Source: Orobanche coerulescens
Taxonomy: Eukaryota; Streptophyta; Magnoliopsida; Lamiales; Orobanchaceae
Assembly (NCBI GenBank): GCA_033398695.1
Contig: CM065804.1
Coordinates: forward strand, 50,003,501 to 50,067,500
Direction of reading: 5' to 3'
Length of the DNA: 64,000 bases
Part shown: positions 32,812-42,438 of the stretch, piece after piece
Layout: each line of letters starts with the position of its first letter
Position numbering within the stretch: the stretch's first letter is position 1
Program-made: the position numbers and the translations under genes
Notes under the pieces: generated by a model
Database searches by the model: none
Told to the model about the DNA's origin: nothing
What the model saw: only the letters and a program-made list of their open reading frames with translations

Positions 32812-33056
32812 GGTTAGCCGACGACTTTAAGTCGTCGTCTAAAGGTCATTGTCGTCGGCTAGTCCCCTCAGTCGTCGGCTAAAAAACTGTCGGCCGATAT
32901 TCGTCGGTCAAGGTTTAGCTGATGACTTTTTTGGTAGTCGTCGGCTAAACCTCTAATCTTTAGCCGATGACTGAGAAAAAATGTCATCGGCTAAAGTTTT
33001 TTAAAAAACAAATGTAATATACTTTAGCCGACATCTGTTGTAAAGGTCGTCGGCTA
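32812..33056. repeat. CACTA-2 left subterminal repeats
   Basis: About ten copies of GTCGTCGGCTAAA / TTTAGCCGATGAC in both orientations. At about 32928 there is an internal 'cttttttggtagtcgtcgg' that resembles the inverted terminal sequence of the right end, hinting at a rearranged terminus. Confidence 0.8.
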
Positions 33057-33271
33057 AAACCTAATATAAAAAAAATTCAGAATTTGAGATCCCAAAACCT
33101 GTTTTTTTGCACCTGCAATTTTTATACACCAGCTCCCATTATCAACAACAATCAACGCACAACACATTCAACTAATACCATCAATAATATGCCCAACATT
33201 ATATGCAAAATAATGCACAACACATTCAAGAACATAAATTTCATCAACATACTCGTAGCGTCAACAAAATC

Positions 33272-33560
33272 CACTATAAGAATAAACGTCAAAGACTTCA
33301 GATAATATCCGAAGTAAAAATGTTATAATTACCGAAGTCTATGTTCGTGTAGTTAAAGGTATACTTTAGACTTCGCTTATTAGACGAAGTCTAATATCGT
33401 AATAACCGAAGTCTATCTCGGTTTTCAGAACCCGAATATGGGGGTTTGCGAAGTAAAAAAGGTCCTTCCACTTCACTTATTTTATAATCGCTGAAGTGAT
33501 TATTTCCTATTCGCTTCTAATTATATATCTCTGACTTCGTTTTTTATCCGAAGTAAATAA
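33272..33560. repeat. CACTA-3 left TIR and subterminal repeats
   Basis: TIR followed by several copies of ACCGAAGTCTA / AGACTTCG (near 33293, 33341, 33367, 33383, 33409 and 33538). The right-hand counterpart is at 38370-38583. Confidence 0.85.
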
Positions 33561-34078
33561 CCACGTTGCATATTTCTTTTCAATTTGTAAATATAGAATC
33601 CCTGTTGTACAAAAACATGATCCATCCAATAAAAAACCTCAATTCACAAGATCTCAACAACACAACCTCAAATACATCAATCAACCTCATTAAAAATCCA
33701 ACAAACTCAAATCACAAGATCCCAATTCAATAACACAAGATCATAAGCATTGATAATAGTAATAAACCACAATTTCATATATAAACGGTGACCGTCGTAC
33801 AAAAATGCCAAATATTCAGATTCGCGTGATTCACAAGTTTGCATTGGGCATAACTATAATATGCCAACATCAAATAAACTTCCACAATGTCTACGAGACA
33901 CATGCATAGGTCTAGCTAATGGACTGCACATTAACAAAACATTCACCATATTTACCCGATCAAACGACATGTTCTGATCTAACTATACCAACAGATATGC
34001 ACCAGAGTACCAGTAGTGTTGCAACCAAGACCATACACATATAGTACTGATTTAAATCTAGACAAAGAACTTCCTGAC
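33561..34078. other. Non-coding part of CACTA-3
   Basis: A/C-rich sequence without a recognisable ORF. It may include the 3' UTR of the chimeric minus-strand unit. Confidence 0.4.
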
Positions 34079-34142
34079 AATGAAGCCAGCCTAAGCACCA
34101 TCGACAAACGTGTAGACGAACTTGCTCCACTCGTTCCTGACT
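34079..34142 (-). pseudogene. Exon-like fragment, possible captured terminal exon
   Basis: The minus strand shows 'acttaggtgcag' (acceptor-like) followed by codons YDEVRNEWSKFVYTFVDGA and a stop. This looks like the last coding exon of a host gene, but I cannot name the family. It is on the same strand as the other exon pieces of CACTA-3. The flanking plus-strand ORFs are not convincing. Confidence 0.35.
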
Positions 34143-35154
34143 TCATCATACTGCACCTAAGTGTAGTATTGGTCTTTGACTGAACCAGATACTCAAAGAA
34201 ATCACATTGAAACAAAAAAATAGATTAAGTACATTCATAAAAGATGCATCAACATCACAAATTTTCGCACCAAAACATACTATATAATATAAAAGGATGA
34301 CAATTAAAATTACATGATGTGTTATAACGGAGAATCAAATAAAGTTACTCGATACTAGTCTCGCCCGCCCGCCACAAGGAAAGAAGACACAAGCATTAGA
34401 GATGGACTTAATCACTTCTTCCATCACAATGAATGATTAGGAAGTGGGGAGGGGATGGGCGTTTACGTAAAGAAGGTTCGCATAATCAATACATAGCCCA
34501 GTAAGTGATGCAACAAACAAAAAGGACAAACACAACAACGGTAATAATATCAAAGATTACTTATCAAATATTGATACCTAAGGAGCAACAAGGATCACAC
34601 TAATTGAAAGATGCTTATTATGAGCAGAAGAATAAGAAAAACAGTTGGTACGTAATAGGAGAAAATAGAGAAGCTGACCATAAAAGAAATGATTTTTTTT
34701 TTTCAAATTCAAACCCCCAAAATATAACTAAATCATGCAAAAAAAAAAAAAAAACTCGACATTCCTTTAAAAGGACAGCCACCTGACACATTAACAGATG
34801 CGCGTGTAAACGGTGAAAGAAACATGTCAACCAAGCTACCCAATGCACAAACCACACAATCAATCAAATATGATTCATAACAACATAAGCACAAATCATT
34901 AATCCTACTATGTTCTTGTCTGATATGACATAGGTGATTATCTAGTATCTTTTTTTCTTTTTTGTATATATCGATAATTCACTAGGAAATCAGAGGAACG
35001 TGTATTCACAAGCATCTTTTGGAAGTTTTTACCCTTTTTGTGTAATGTATCTGATACCCTGCAATGTAGAGATAATTAGTGAAACGGCTTCGAATATAAA
35101 AGATCACTATACCAAATCTGTAATCGATATGCTTTTGATTACGGCAAGTTCGAG

Positions 35155-35406
35155 TTAATCGAGAATTTCGGAAACCATCCAGAGCATCTGCTCCCTTTCT
35201 TTGTCAGACGTGTGCCTTACGTATTTTCTGTCAAAGCGATAATATAGAAACTTTGCCATCAATTGAAGCCAACAATTTTCTTTTTCTTGAGAGAGAAGAA
35301 AAGGTATAGTCATGAAAGAACTCGAATTCGACCTTCCGTTGCCTTTCAAGAACAGAATAACATCGGTTTCAAGAGACTTACCAAAGTGTCCCTCGAGAGT
35401 AGCCAT
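35155..35406 (-). pseudogene. Exon-like ORF of unknown origin in CACTA-3
   Basis: 83 codons on the minus strand with a balanced, protein-like composition: MATLEGHFGKSLETDVILFL, then FMTIPFLLSQEKENCWLQ and LMAKFLYYRFDRKYVR, ending VSEILD and a stop. A partial second copy of its start (QQLMATLEEHF on the minus strand) lies at about 36450-36490, beyond the LINE-containing segment. The original exon was therefore probably split or duplicated by that event. I do not recognise the family. It could be a captured C-terminal exon or an element-specific gene. Confidence 0.45.
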
Positions 35407-35425
35407 AAATGAATCACTAAGGTCA

Positions 35426-35460
35426 AGTTCAACAACATAAAACTAAATGAATCATAAGGT
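35426..35460. repeat. 35-bp direct repeat, left copy
   Basis: Identical over 35 bases to 36410-36444 ('agttcaacaacataaaac' start, 'catcataaggt'-like end). It flanks the LINE-containing segment. It is long for a LINE target duplication. Confidence 0.9.
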
Positions 35461-36409
35461 CAAGTTCATACAACCAAATATGAGTAATAAGACCTCGTAA
35501 CTCATCAACAGATGTCATATTACAATTATTATTTATGCAAGTAAATGTACTTTATGATATTATTAGTTAATTTGTTTGGAAACTACCCCTATGATCTTAT
35601 ATTATCTTCAATGAGTATTCTAGCAAATCAGCAAAGGGAACCACCGAATGTAGTAAGGTTAAGTAGTGTGCCCAAAGTTTATATTTGTCTAAAGGAAAAG
35701 AAAAAAATTAAAATGTATTTACAGATATCAATAGGGAAGAGGAATGTATGGGAAGTACTATGGGCGGGGACCGTATCCCCTTCAAACAGAAATGAAGGCA
35801 CTATTCGGAATGTGAGGGGTCAGAATAAGTCCTTCAAGAGGAAAAAGATTAAACTTTTCTAAAGAAACTAGGGGTGGATATAGCAGTGCTTATAGAAACT
35901 AGGGTGAAGAAGGAACATTTTAAAAAGGTGGTGGACAAAATATGTAGAAATTGGGATAGTGTGAATAACTATAATTCAGCTGGTAATGGGAGGATTTGGG
36001 TTTGTTGGTACCCAAGGGCTGTCAAGATACAGGTAGATGCTGAACATGAGCAGGCAATCCCATTGTGAGGTTATGGATGTTAGAGATGACAGAACACAAC
36101 ACTTGATAGCTGTATATGCCCAAAATACAATGGAGTAGAGGAAATATTTATGGGATTTTGTGACAAGAAGATGTTCTACAGATAGGTACCAAGGTAATGC
36201 TGTTACCCCAATGGATATTCAGGATTTCAATGATTGCCTAACTAGGAATAATCATCTGGAGATAAGGGCAGTGGGATATGAGTTTACTTGGAGCAATAGC
36301 CAGGAGGGAGTAGGAGGATATGCTCAAATATTGACAGATGTTTAGCCAACACACAATGGTTTAATGAATACTCACATGTTATTGTGGAAAGACTTAGAAA
36401 AGGAGTCTC
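35461..36409 (+). pseudogene. LINE endonuclease fragment inserted in CACTA-3
   Basis: The plus strand reads RNVRGQNKSFKRKKIKLF (start of a LINE endonuclease), a stop, then DIAVLIETRVKKEHFKKVV and WDSVNNYNSAGNGRIWVCW. After shifts, MDIQDFNDCLTRNNHLEI and GYEFTWSN follow. These match the N-terminal endonuclease of plant L1-type LINEs, ending before the SDH motif. Both sides carry the same 35-bp sequence. There is no poly-A tail, so the piece is either a truncated insertion or part of a larger tandem duplication. Confidence 0.8.
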
Positions 36410-36444
36410 AGTTCAACAACATAAAACTAAATGAATCATAAGGT
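36410..36444. repeat. 35-bp direct repeat, right copy
   Basis: Identical to 35426-35460. It is followed by 'gctgcaaagtgttcctcgagagtagccataa', a near copy of the sequence that precedes the left repeat. Confidence 0.9.
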
Positions 36445-37127
36445 GCTGCAAAGTGTTCCTCGAGAGTAGCCATAAGCTGCTGCAAGGTACCACCAAGGTA
36501 TAATTTGTTAGCAAATTTATAAATAATTTATGCATAACTACAGAGTGTTGGTATAAAGAACTTACTCTTTTGGTAAGACCTGTCATTGCTAAATATACAG
36601 AACAAGTGATGCATCAATTAAAAGTCGAACTCTTAAATATATAAACAAAGTGCAAAAAATACATAAACAGAGTTTAAAGTTCCAACACTCAAAGAACTAC
36701 TGATGCAGATGTAGGGAGACTACTATCCAATGTAAATACCAAAAAATCAACCCATTCAAAAGCACCATTTAATAATGATGTTAAGGACCAATTACCCACA
36801 TCAATAATAATGTTAAGGAGAATTTATAAAAGCACTGTAAAAGTTGAACAAGTAAATACAGTGACTCAAGATAAAAGGAATTATGATTCAAGTTCACTAA
36901 AAAGGGAATAGACGAAGATCATCACGGAACAAAATAACAGACAGAGTAAATGTTGGCACTACCTTACAGGGTACACTATTGAAGTATAATTCAAAGTCAT
37001 GCACTAACAAACAAGAAATAAGCTTATTAGCTTTTAACTTATTAGTCACTAATGAAACAAAACAGAAGACTCTACATAAATATCATATTATATATTTACA
37101 TATCAAATTTCAGACTGTCAAACTTAC
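36445..37127. other. Intron-like AT-rich sequence of CACTA-3
   Basis: A-rich, without a believable ORF. It directly follows (on the minus strand) the splice donor of the DCP5-like exon and may be carried-over intron. Confidence 0.4.
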
Positions 37128-37227
37128 TTTGATGTCACTGCCGCGAAACATAATGTATTCGTAGCTTTGTCGCTTGGAGGAACTTGTTGTCCATTTTTGT
37201 TTCTCCCCTCGGTTACATATGATTTCA
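37128..37227 (-). pseudogene. Captured DCP5/LSM14-family exon with splice sites
   Basis: On the minus strand a 100-base block lies between 'tttctcacag' (acceptor) and 'GTAAGT' (donor). It reads KSYVTEGRNKNGQQVPPSDK and, after one missing base, YEYIMFRGSDIK. This is the signature of the N-terminal LSm domain of DCP5/LSM14/Scd6-type mRNA decapping and P-body proteins (SYGTEGR...VPPSDKVYEYI.FRGSDIK). The missing base lies where the family has a Val codon, so the captured exon is out of frame. The first exon with the rest of the LSm fold is not found. The family call is from the motif, not from a search. Confidence 0.85.
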
Positions 37228-37679
37228 CTGTGAGAAATTAATGGTTGAATCCAAACAAAAAGTTTATACGAGATGTTGCAAGGAAAAATAAGAGTAAGCT
37301 GCCATTCATGCGAATAAGGTAACAGGAAGACAAAACAATAGAAATTAAACATGTTACAAACAAGCTCAGCCATGGTTTCATTTTAGAATTCAATACCAAA
37401 ACGCATACTACTAAATCGCTACATCATGGTAACACTACATTGCTCAATTAATGTAAGATCAACCATATAAGCCAACAATCTTTAAACCTAGAGCAGTTGC
37501 CACTCATTCGACCCTAGGACATTTTCTTGCAGTTCTACAATATTATAATCTCACTTTTAAAATCAAGTTCGTAAGAGGAAATTACTGGATATCGTCAAAT
37601 TCATGGGCAATTGGTCCTGACCAGCAGAGTAGACGGGAGAGGTGTAAGAAGAAAACCAGAGAAATGAACCGCAAAGACA

Positions 37680-37682
<3 letters not shown>

Positions 37683-37739
<57 letters not shown>
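37683..37739. repeat. (TA)n microsatellite
   Basis: An almost pure TA repeat of about 57 bases in CACTA-3, placed right after an exon-like block. It is likely to be length-variable. Confidence 0.9.
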
Positions 37740-37740
<1 letters not shown>

Positions 37741-37741
37741 T

Positions 37742-37829
37742 TTGGGTCACGGTAAACATTTCTCGAAGCCCGTATTTGTTTCCTCAGCAACTGATACATA
37801 ACCGTCCAAATTCCAAACTGAAACCACAC
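37742..37829 (-). pseudogene. Exon-like fragment upstream of the DCP5 piece
   Basis: The minus strand shows 'gtgtggtttcag' followed by an open stretch TVMYQLLRKQIRASRNVYRD that runs into the TA repeat. The splice acceptor and open frame suggest a captured exon, but I cannot assign a family. Confidence 0.3.
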
Positions 37830-38039
37830 AAGGATTAGTGTTTAATATCATAAAGCTGCTATGAACTTCGAAATTCTACATTACGAATCGCCGCATGCAC
37901 GGTTCTATGTAGAAGAAAATGCAATTTACACACATAAATGCGAAGGAAAAGCAAATATGAATCCGAGAAATTGAAACTAAATAACGACAACCGCACAAGT
38001 TCCTGATTAAGCGAACCCAAATCTGGTAGCTCGGGGGGA

Positions 38040-38340
38040 CTAGCCTTACGAATCCAAAGAAAACTCCTGAAAACATAAAAGCACGCATGTTACAAATCAG
38101 ATCTGAAACTCGCGGCGAACCCTAGTTTCAGAGAACCAAAATTGAAAAATTAAAAACGGTAAATCGAACAAAAATTGAGGGAAAAGTGCCGCAGGCTCTA
38201 GGAGGGTATCTCAAGGGTCACCGCCCACTCAGACAGCACCGAGGGCCGGGAAATGACTTTCGTCTTAAAGTGCCGCGAGCGAAAAAATTAGAAAACTCCA
38301 AAAATCGAACGGGAAATGAAAATAAAGGCAGCGGAACATT
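38040..38340 (-). other. Leader-like GC-richer region at the 5' end of CACTA-3
   Basis: Contains 'ctagggttcgccgcgagtttcagatctg' on the minus strand, a composition typical of plant 5' UTRs, next to an unrelated GC-richer block (38180-38290). It could supply the start of a chimeric transcript running through the captured exons. Confidence 0.4.
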
Positions 38341-38369
38341 GTTTGTTTTGGTAAAAAATAAAATTTCAC

Positions 38370-38583
38370 ACCTTTTACTTCAGTAATTATCAAATTAGCG
38401 AAGTCTTTGTAACTTAAAATTTCTAACTAGCTCCTGTTTTTTTGTTTGATACCATTTACTGAAGTCTATGTGGGTTTTTTACTTCAGTAAATTGAAAAGC
38501 GAAGTGGTTTTTTGTTTTTACTTTGCTAATATACATTACCGAAGTGAGACGTACCGAAGTCTTTGATGTTTATTCTACTAGTG
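38370..38583. repeat. CACTA-3 right subterminal repeats and TIR
   Basis: Repeated TTACTTCAGTA / TACCGAAGT words (38376, 38396, 38458, 38481, 38536 and 38553) leading into the TIR that ends ...TACTAGTG at 38583. Confidence 0.85.
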
Positions 38584-38663
38584 ATCACTTACACAGTTCT
38601 AACACAAATATAAATATACAAGAGTCCTACAACAACACAAATACAATCCACCACAAAAATCAT

Positions 38664-41287
38664 TCAAGTATTTAAAGATAGATGAACATCACTACCGTCC
38701 TGCCTGTCGTCATCCCGAGGCTGTGAAGATGGGGAAGGAGTCTGTAAGTTGAAGAACTCCCTCCCGTGTCCGGAGTCGTTGACTTTTTTCTTACAAAATC
38801 CGGTTAACATAGTGATTTTATCCATTACCATGTACACAATACACCAACAATTTATAAAACAACACTTAAAGTAAATAAAACAATACAACAACAATACATA
38901 TAAGTCAACACAATACACCAATTAATAAATTAGAGAAAAAATACACCAATAATACATACAATTCAACACAAATACATAACCCATATACAATAGACCAATT
39001 CAACAGCTACAACACACAACTCATGCCAATTGAACGCAAACCATAATACATAACAACACAAAACGATACAAAGTTGCCATTGCATATACAAATATTTTAT
39101 AATAAGATCAACATCAACATAATAAAAATGTTTTACAATCCACTACCAAAATCATCTAAATGTCCAAATGTAGAAGTAGAAGGATTACCACCATCCCTTA
39201 GATCCTCATCATGAGGCTGCGAAGATGGGGTCTGACCGAAGATAGAAGGCAGTGGAGCAGGTGTCTGCAGTCCAACCTGAGTAATGGTCTGAGTCAGCGT
39301 CATCATATAGTCCATCATGGCCTGCTGCTGCCTCTAGAAACTCTCTAACCGCGTCTCAGTCCTCAACTCTCTCTCACATAACTGGGTCTGAGTCCTCCTT
39401 TCATTCTCAGCTCGGAGCTCCCTCGCCGCCCTCAACTGCTCCTCGAGATAGGCAGTCCGTGCATCCCGTCCGCGAGGGCGCCGGAAGCCAGGGGTATCTT
39501 TCAATAGGCTGTGACCCTCGGCTCCCATCATTTTAGTGCGGTACCGACTACCTCTAGGAGGGTAGACGACACCCCACACCCTAGCGCAAACATAAGGATC
39601 GGCCTAATAGATCTGTCCAATGGCGGAATCGAGGTCGGTATCTGCTAAGTTCGGATACTGCTCCCGAGCAATCTCTGAGACTCCTCCCGCACATGCTCCT
39701 TAGTTATATGAAAATAAATATTTCAATATTAATAAAAGTTTGATACAAAGGCATTTAGTTTATTACCAATATAAAATAAAAAAAAGACATACATGCTCTT
39801 CGGGATGGTTCGGATATATTTTCTGAGTCACGTAGACAAATGCATTGTCTACCAAATCAGAAGAATTGGCCTCGTGCGAAACTCTCGCTAACGACCGTGA
39901 ACCCAGACTGTGCTGGTTAGTCAGACCAGCACAATTGGTCATTTTGGTCGAGCCAGTCGCCTTCAAAAAAATATTGCAAGAATTACAAGATTTACAAACA
40001 ATTAAAAAATTACATATATATTAAAAATAATTTCATACCATGAACTCCGGGTTGCGAAAATGGGCGCGTAGCCACTTCCACTCATACTCCCAGAACTTGA
40101 ATTCTTCCGGGGTAGCCTCTCGGGTATCACCCCAGGCTGTCCAGAACATGTACATCTCATTTTTCCAAGATTTGTACCTACAACACACGTTGTACAACAT
40201 ATATTATTCTTAAGAAAAAAATTATGCAAACAACGTAGATATAAAATAAATTAAAATGACTCACTTGGTAGACTACACCTCGTCACACCAAGTGCGTAGT
40301 AGAGAGTCGGGAATGACAAACCACACCTATGAACAACATAAATACGCAATAATTTAAAAACATCACATATTGCATTTTCAAGAACTACGTGTTGATTGAA
40401 AAATACTTATTAAATATTTAATAACTTACCGACATAGCATTGTTCAAAGCATCCTTCACGCACTACGGCAAGTCCCCCCACTCGGGCCACAAAACGGGGA
40501 ATCTGTCCCGAATGACAAAGCCCACATTACAGCTATATGCTGCTGTAGCATCAGAAGACATCACCGGCCGGTCGTGTCTGTCTAGAGGAATCTCATAACG
40601 GCCATGCTTACTAATGTACGAGTCGAGCGCCAGACCCTTTGCCGGGCCACGAGTCTTCTTCTTTTTATTCTCCTCCTCGACTACATTTTTCCCCTTCTCC
40701 TTCTCCCTCTCTATCTCCTCGTACAATTTCGTCTTCAAAACCCGACAACTCCGCCAATGCATGTTGTCTTGCCAAGACTCGTAGACGTATGCCTCCTTAG
40801 GGCTAATCAATCGAACGGGAACTCGGACTCCCGTCTCATCGATCTCCGGAATAGTCGGAACCATCGAAGGCATGAATAGACTCGGCGGCAGACCGTGGGG
40901 CACTGCCGACAAAGAACTCCGTACATCCCCTGATATAGGAGGGCTGGACGTGGTTCGGTGGATGGGAGGCATACGAGTCTCCATCTGTGAGGGGGTCGAC
41001 CGTGGTGTCTGAAAGGATAAACGCCGCACTAGTACAGCGGGCTCATCGGTCGACCGCTGCATATGAACGGATGACCTTCTCGCTTCGACAGCGTGGTCAT
41101 CTGTCGCCCTCAGAAAATTGTCAGCGTTCATGCCGGTTGGTTCTAGTACCTGGCGGGCACGAGTGCTACTCTGAGATATGTACTAAGTAGCGTGATCCGC
41201 CCTACTTGAGGCTGCCGAACTCCCTCCCGAATCGGGAGTGGTCGACTTTGTCGACTTCTTCCCCAAGACTCTCTTTATTCTCTCCAT
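38664..41287 (-). pseudogene. TNPA-like gene of CACTA-2
   Basis: Start ATG at 41287 (MERIKRVLGKKSTKSTTPDS), an in-frame TAG at 41183-41185, then MNADNFLRATDDHAVEARRS and on to KKTRGPAKGLALDSYISKHG (family core, compare CACTA-1) and RDRFPVLWPEWGDLP with another TAG. The GT donor is near 40430. Further exons are at about 40327-40270, 40229-40020 (with PEEFKFWEWEW in another frame), 39966-39780 (HSLGSRSLARVSHEA, FVYVTQKIYPNHPEE) and 39690-39133 (DTPGFRRPRGRD, a Glu/Arg-rich coiled-coil EEQLRAARELRAENERR, and TPSSQPHDEDLRDGG). The C-terminal region is partly repeated towards 38664 ('tcttcacagcctcggg' beside 'tcttcgcagcctcatg'). It would bind subterminal repeats, but at least three stops make it a pseudogene. 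Confidence 0.75.
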
Positions 41288-41944
41288 AATGCGCATACAA
41301 CAAAATTAAAGAAACATACAGATATTCAAAAATTCGACAGAGTTTCCACAGTAAATTAAACAATCACACAACAGTAATTATCAATGCCATACCACGCTAA
41401 TCTTTCGATTAACACCGGCTATACAATCCCTTCCTCCTCAAACAAATTCATCAAATATTTCATCAATTCACAACTCATCAAACAATTTACCAAATTTATC
41501 ACACAATTCATCATATTTCATCCAATTCATCAAATATTTCTTCAATTCACAACTAACAATTGATGAAAACTAAATTAAACACAAAATATGGAAAATACTA
41601 AATTCATCAAATAATCTAAAAAAAATCATCGAACAAATACAATAAATTCATCAAACAAATGAAAACTAAATAAAAACATAAAATTCTAAAAACTAAATAA
41701 AACCTAACCTAATAAACTAAAAAATAATAAAACTACATGAAAACAACCTAATTACAGATAAAATTAATACACTAAAAATGCACAAAAAAATGGGTTACCT
41801 GTGCGGCGGTCGGGCGACGGGCGGGCGGTCGGGCGGGCGGGCGGTGGTGTTCCGGCGGGTGGGTGACAGGGGCCGGGGTCTGGTGTCTTGAATCGCAGGT
41901 GGGGAAGAAAAAAGAAGAAAAGAGAGAAGAAAGAAGAGAAGAAG
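41288..41944. other. Upstream region of the CACTA-2 TNPA-like gene, with a G-rich tract
   Basis: 41288-41790 is AT-rich with repeated 'aattcatcaaa' words. 41805-41865 is strongly G-rich (GGGCGGGCGGTCGGGCGGGCGGG on the plus strand, given here in shortened form), with enough G-runs to form a quadruplex. On the minus strand this would be 5' UTR or promoter. Confidence 0.6.
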
Positions 41945-42250
41945 GTATATATATTTAGAGGTTTAGCCGACGACTAGATCTAAGTCGTCGGCTAAACCCC
42001 AATTTTTTTTTCCGGACCGCGGTCCCAAATCCTGACCGCGTGACAGCGCCCCCTAAAATCATCCAGACCGCGGTCCAACCCCCCTGTGTGCAGAAAATAT
42101 ATTTAGAGGTTTAGCCGACGACAAGATCAAAGTCGTCGGCTAAACCCCAATTTTTTTTTCTCCAGACCACGGTCCCAAATCCAGACCCCCCAAATAAAAA
42201 AAAATCATCCAGACCGCAGTCCAACCCCCCTGTGTAGAAAATGCAATTTT
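41945..42250. repeat. Duplicated internal palindromic subterminal motif of CACTA-2
   Basis: Two tandem units of about 155 bases. Each starts 'tatatttagaggtttagccgac' with the inverted repeat TTTAGCCGACGAC...GTCGTCGGCTAAA (9-base loop), followed by T-run, 'ccggaccgcggtcccaaat' and 'catccagaccgcggtccaac' words. The same 13-base arm forms the subterminal arrays at both element ends. A minus-strand TATA-like 'AAATATATATACC' lies at about 41946-41958, between the array and the TNPA-like start. Confidence 0.85.
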
Positions 42251-42438
42251 CCACACTTTTCGGCGATTTTTGACGGGTATATATAGGGAAACCCTATACC
42301 CAACTTCTCCCAAAAGCGATGCGTATACTTGCGAGTTTTAATTTGTTCATCATTATATTATTATTACTATTTCGTTTGTTTTCAAAAAAGAAAAAACAAT
42401 CATTATATATAACGTATGAAAATAAACATCTAATAAAT

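Larger units (their letters stand above)
33272..38583 (-). mobile_element. CACTA-3: CACTA element with intact ends carrying host exon pieces
   Basis: The left end CACTATAAGAATAAACG and the right end (reverse complement CACTAGTAGAATAAACA) both continue TCAAAGACTTC, so about 26 of the first 30 bases match. The 3-bp target duplication ATC flanks it (33269-33271 and 38584-38586). Subterminal words of the type TTACCGAAGTCT fill both ends. No CACTA transposase is recognisable. Instead there are exon-like pieces, all on the minus strand, including a DCP5/LSM14 exon, plus a LINE piece between 35-bp direct repeats. It fits a non-autonomous, gene-capturing element. Confidence 0.93.

Noticed and set aside
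37128..37227. Functional DCP5 gene
   Set aside because: A single 100-base exon with a frame-shifting base loss; no start, no FDF/RGG regions and no other family exon found.
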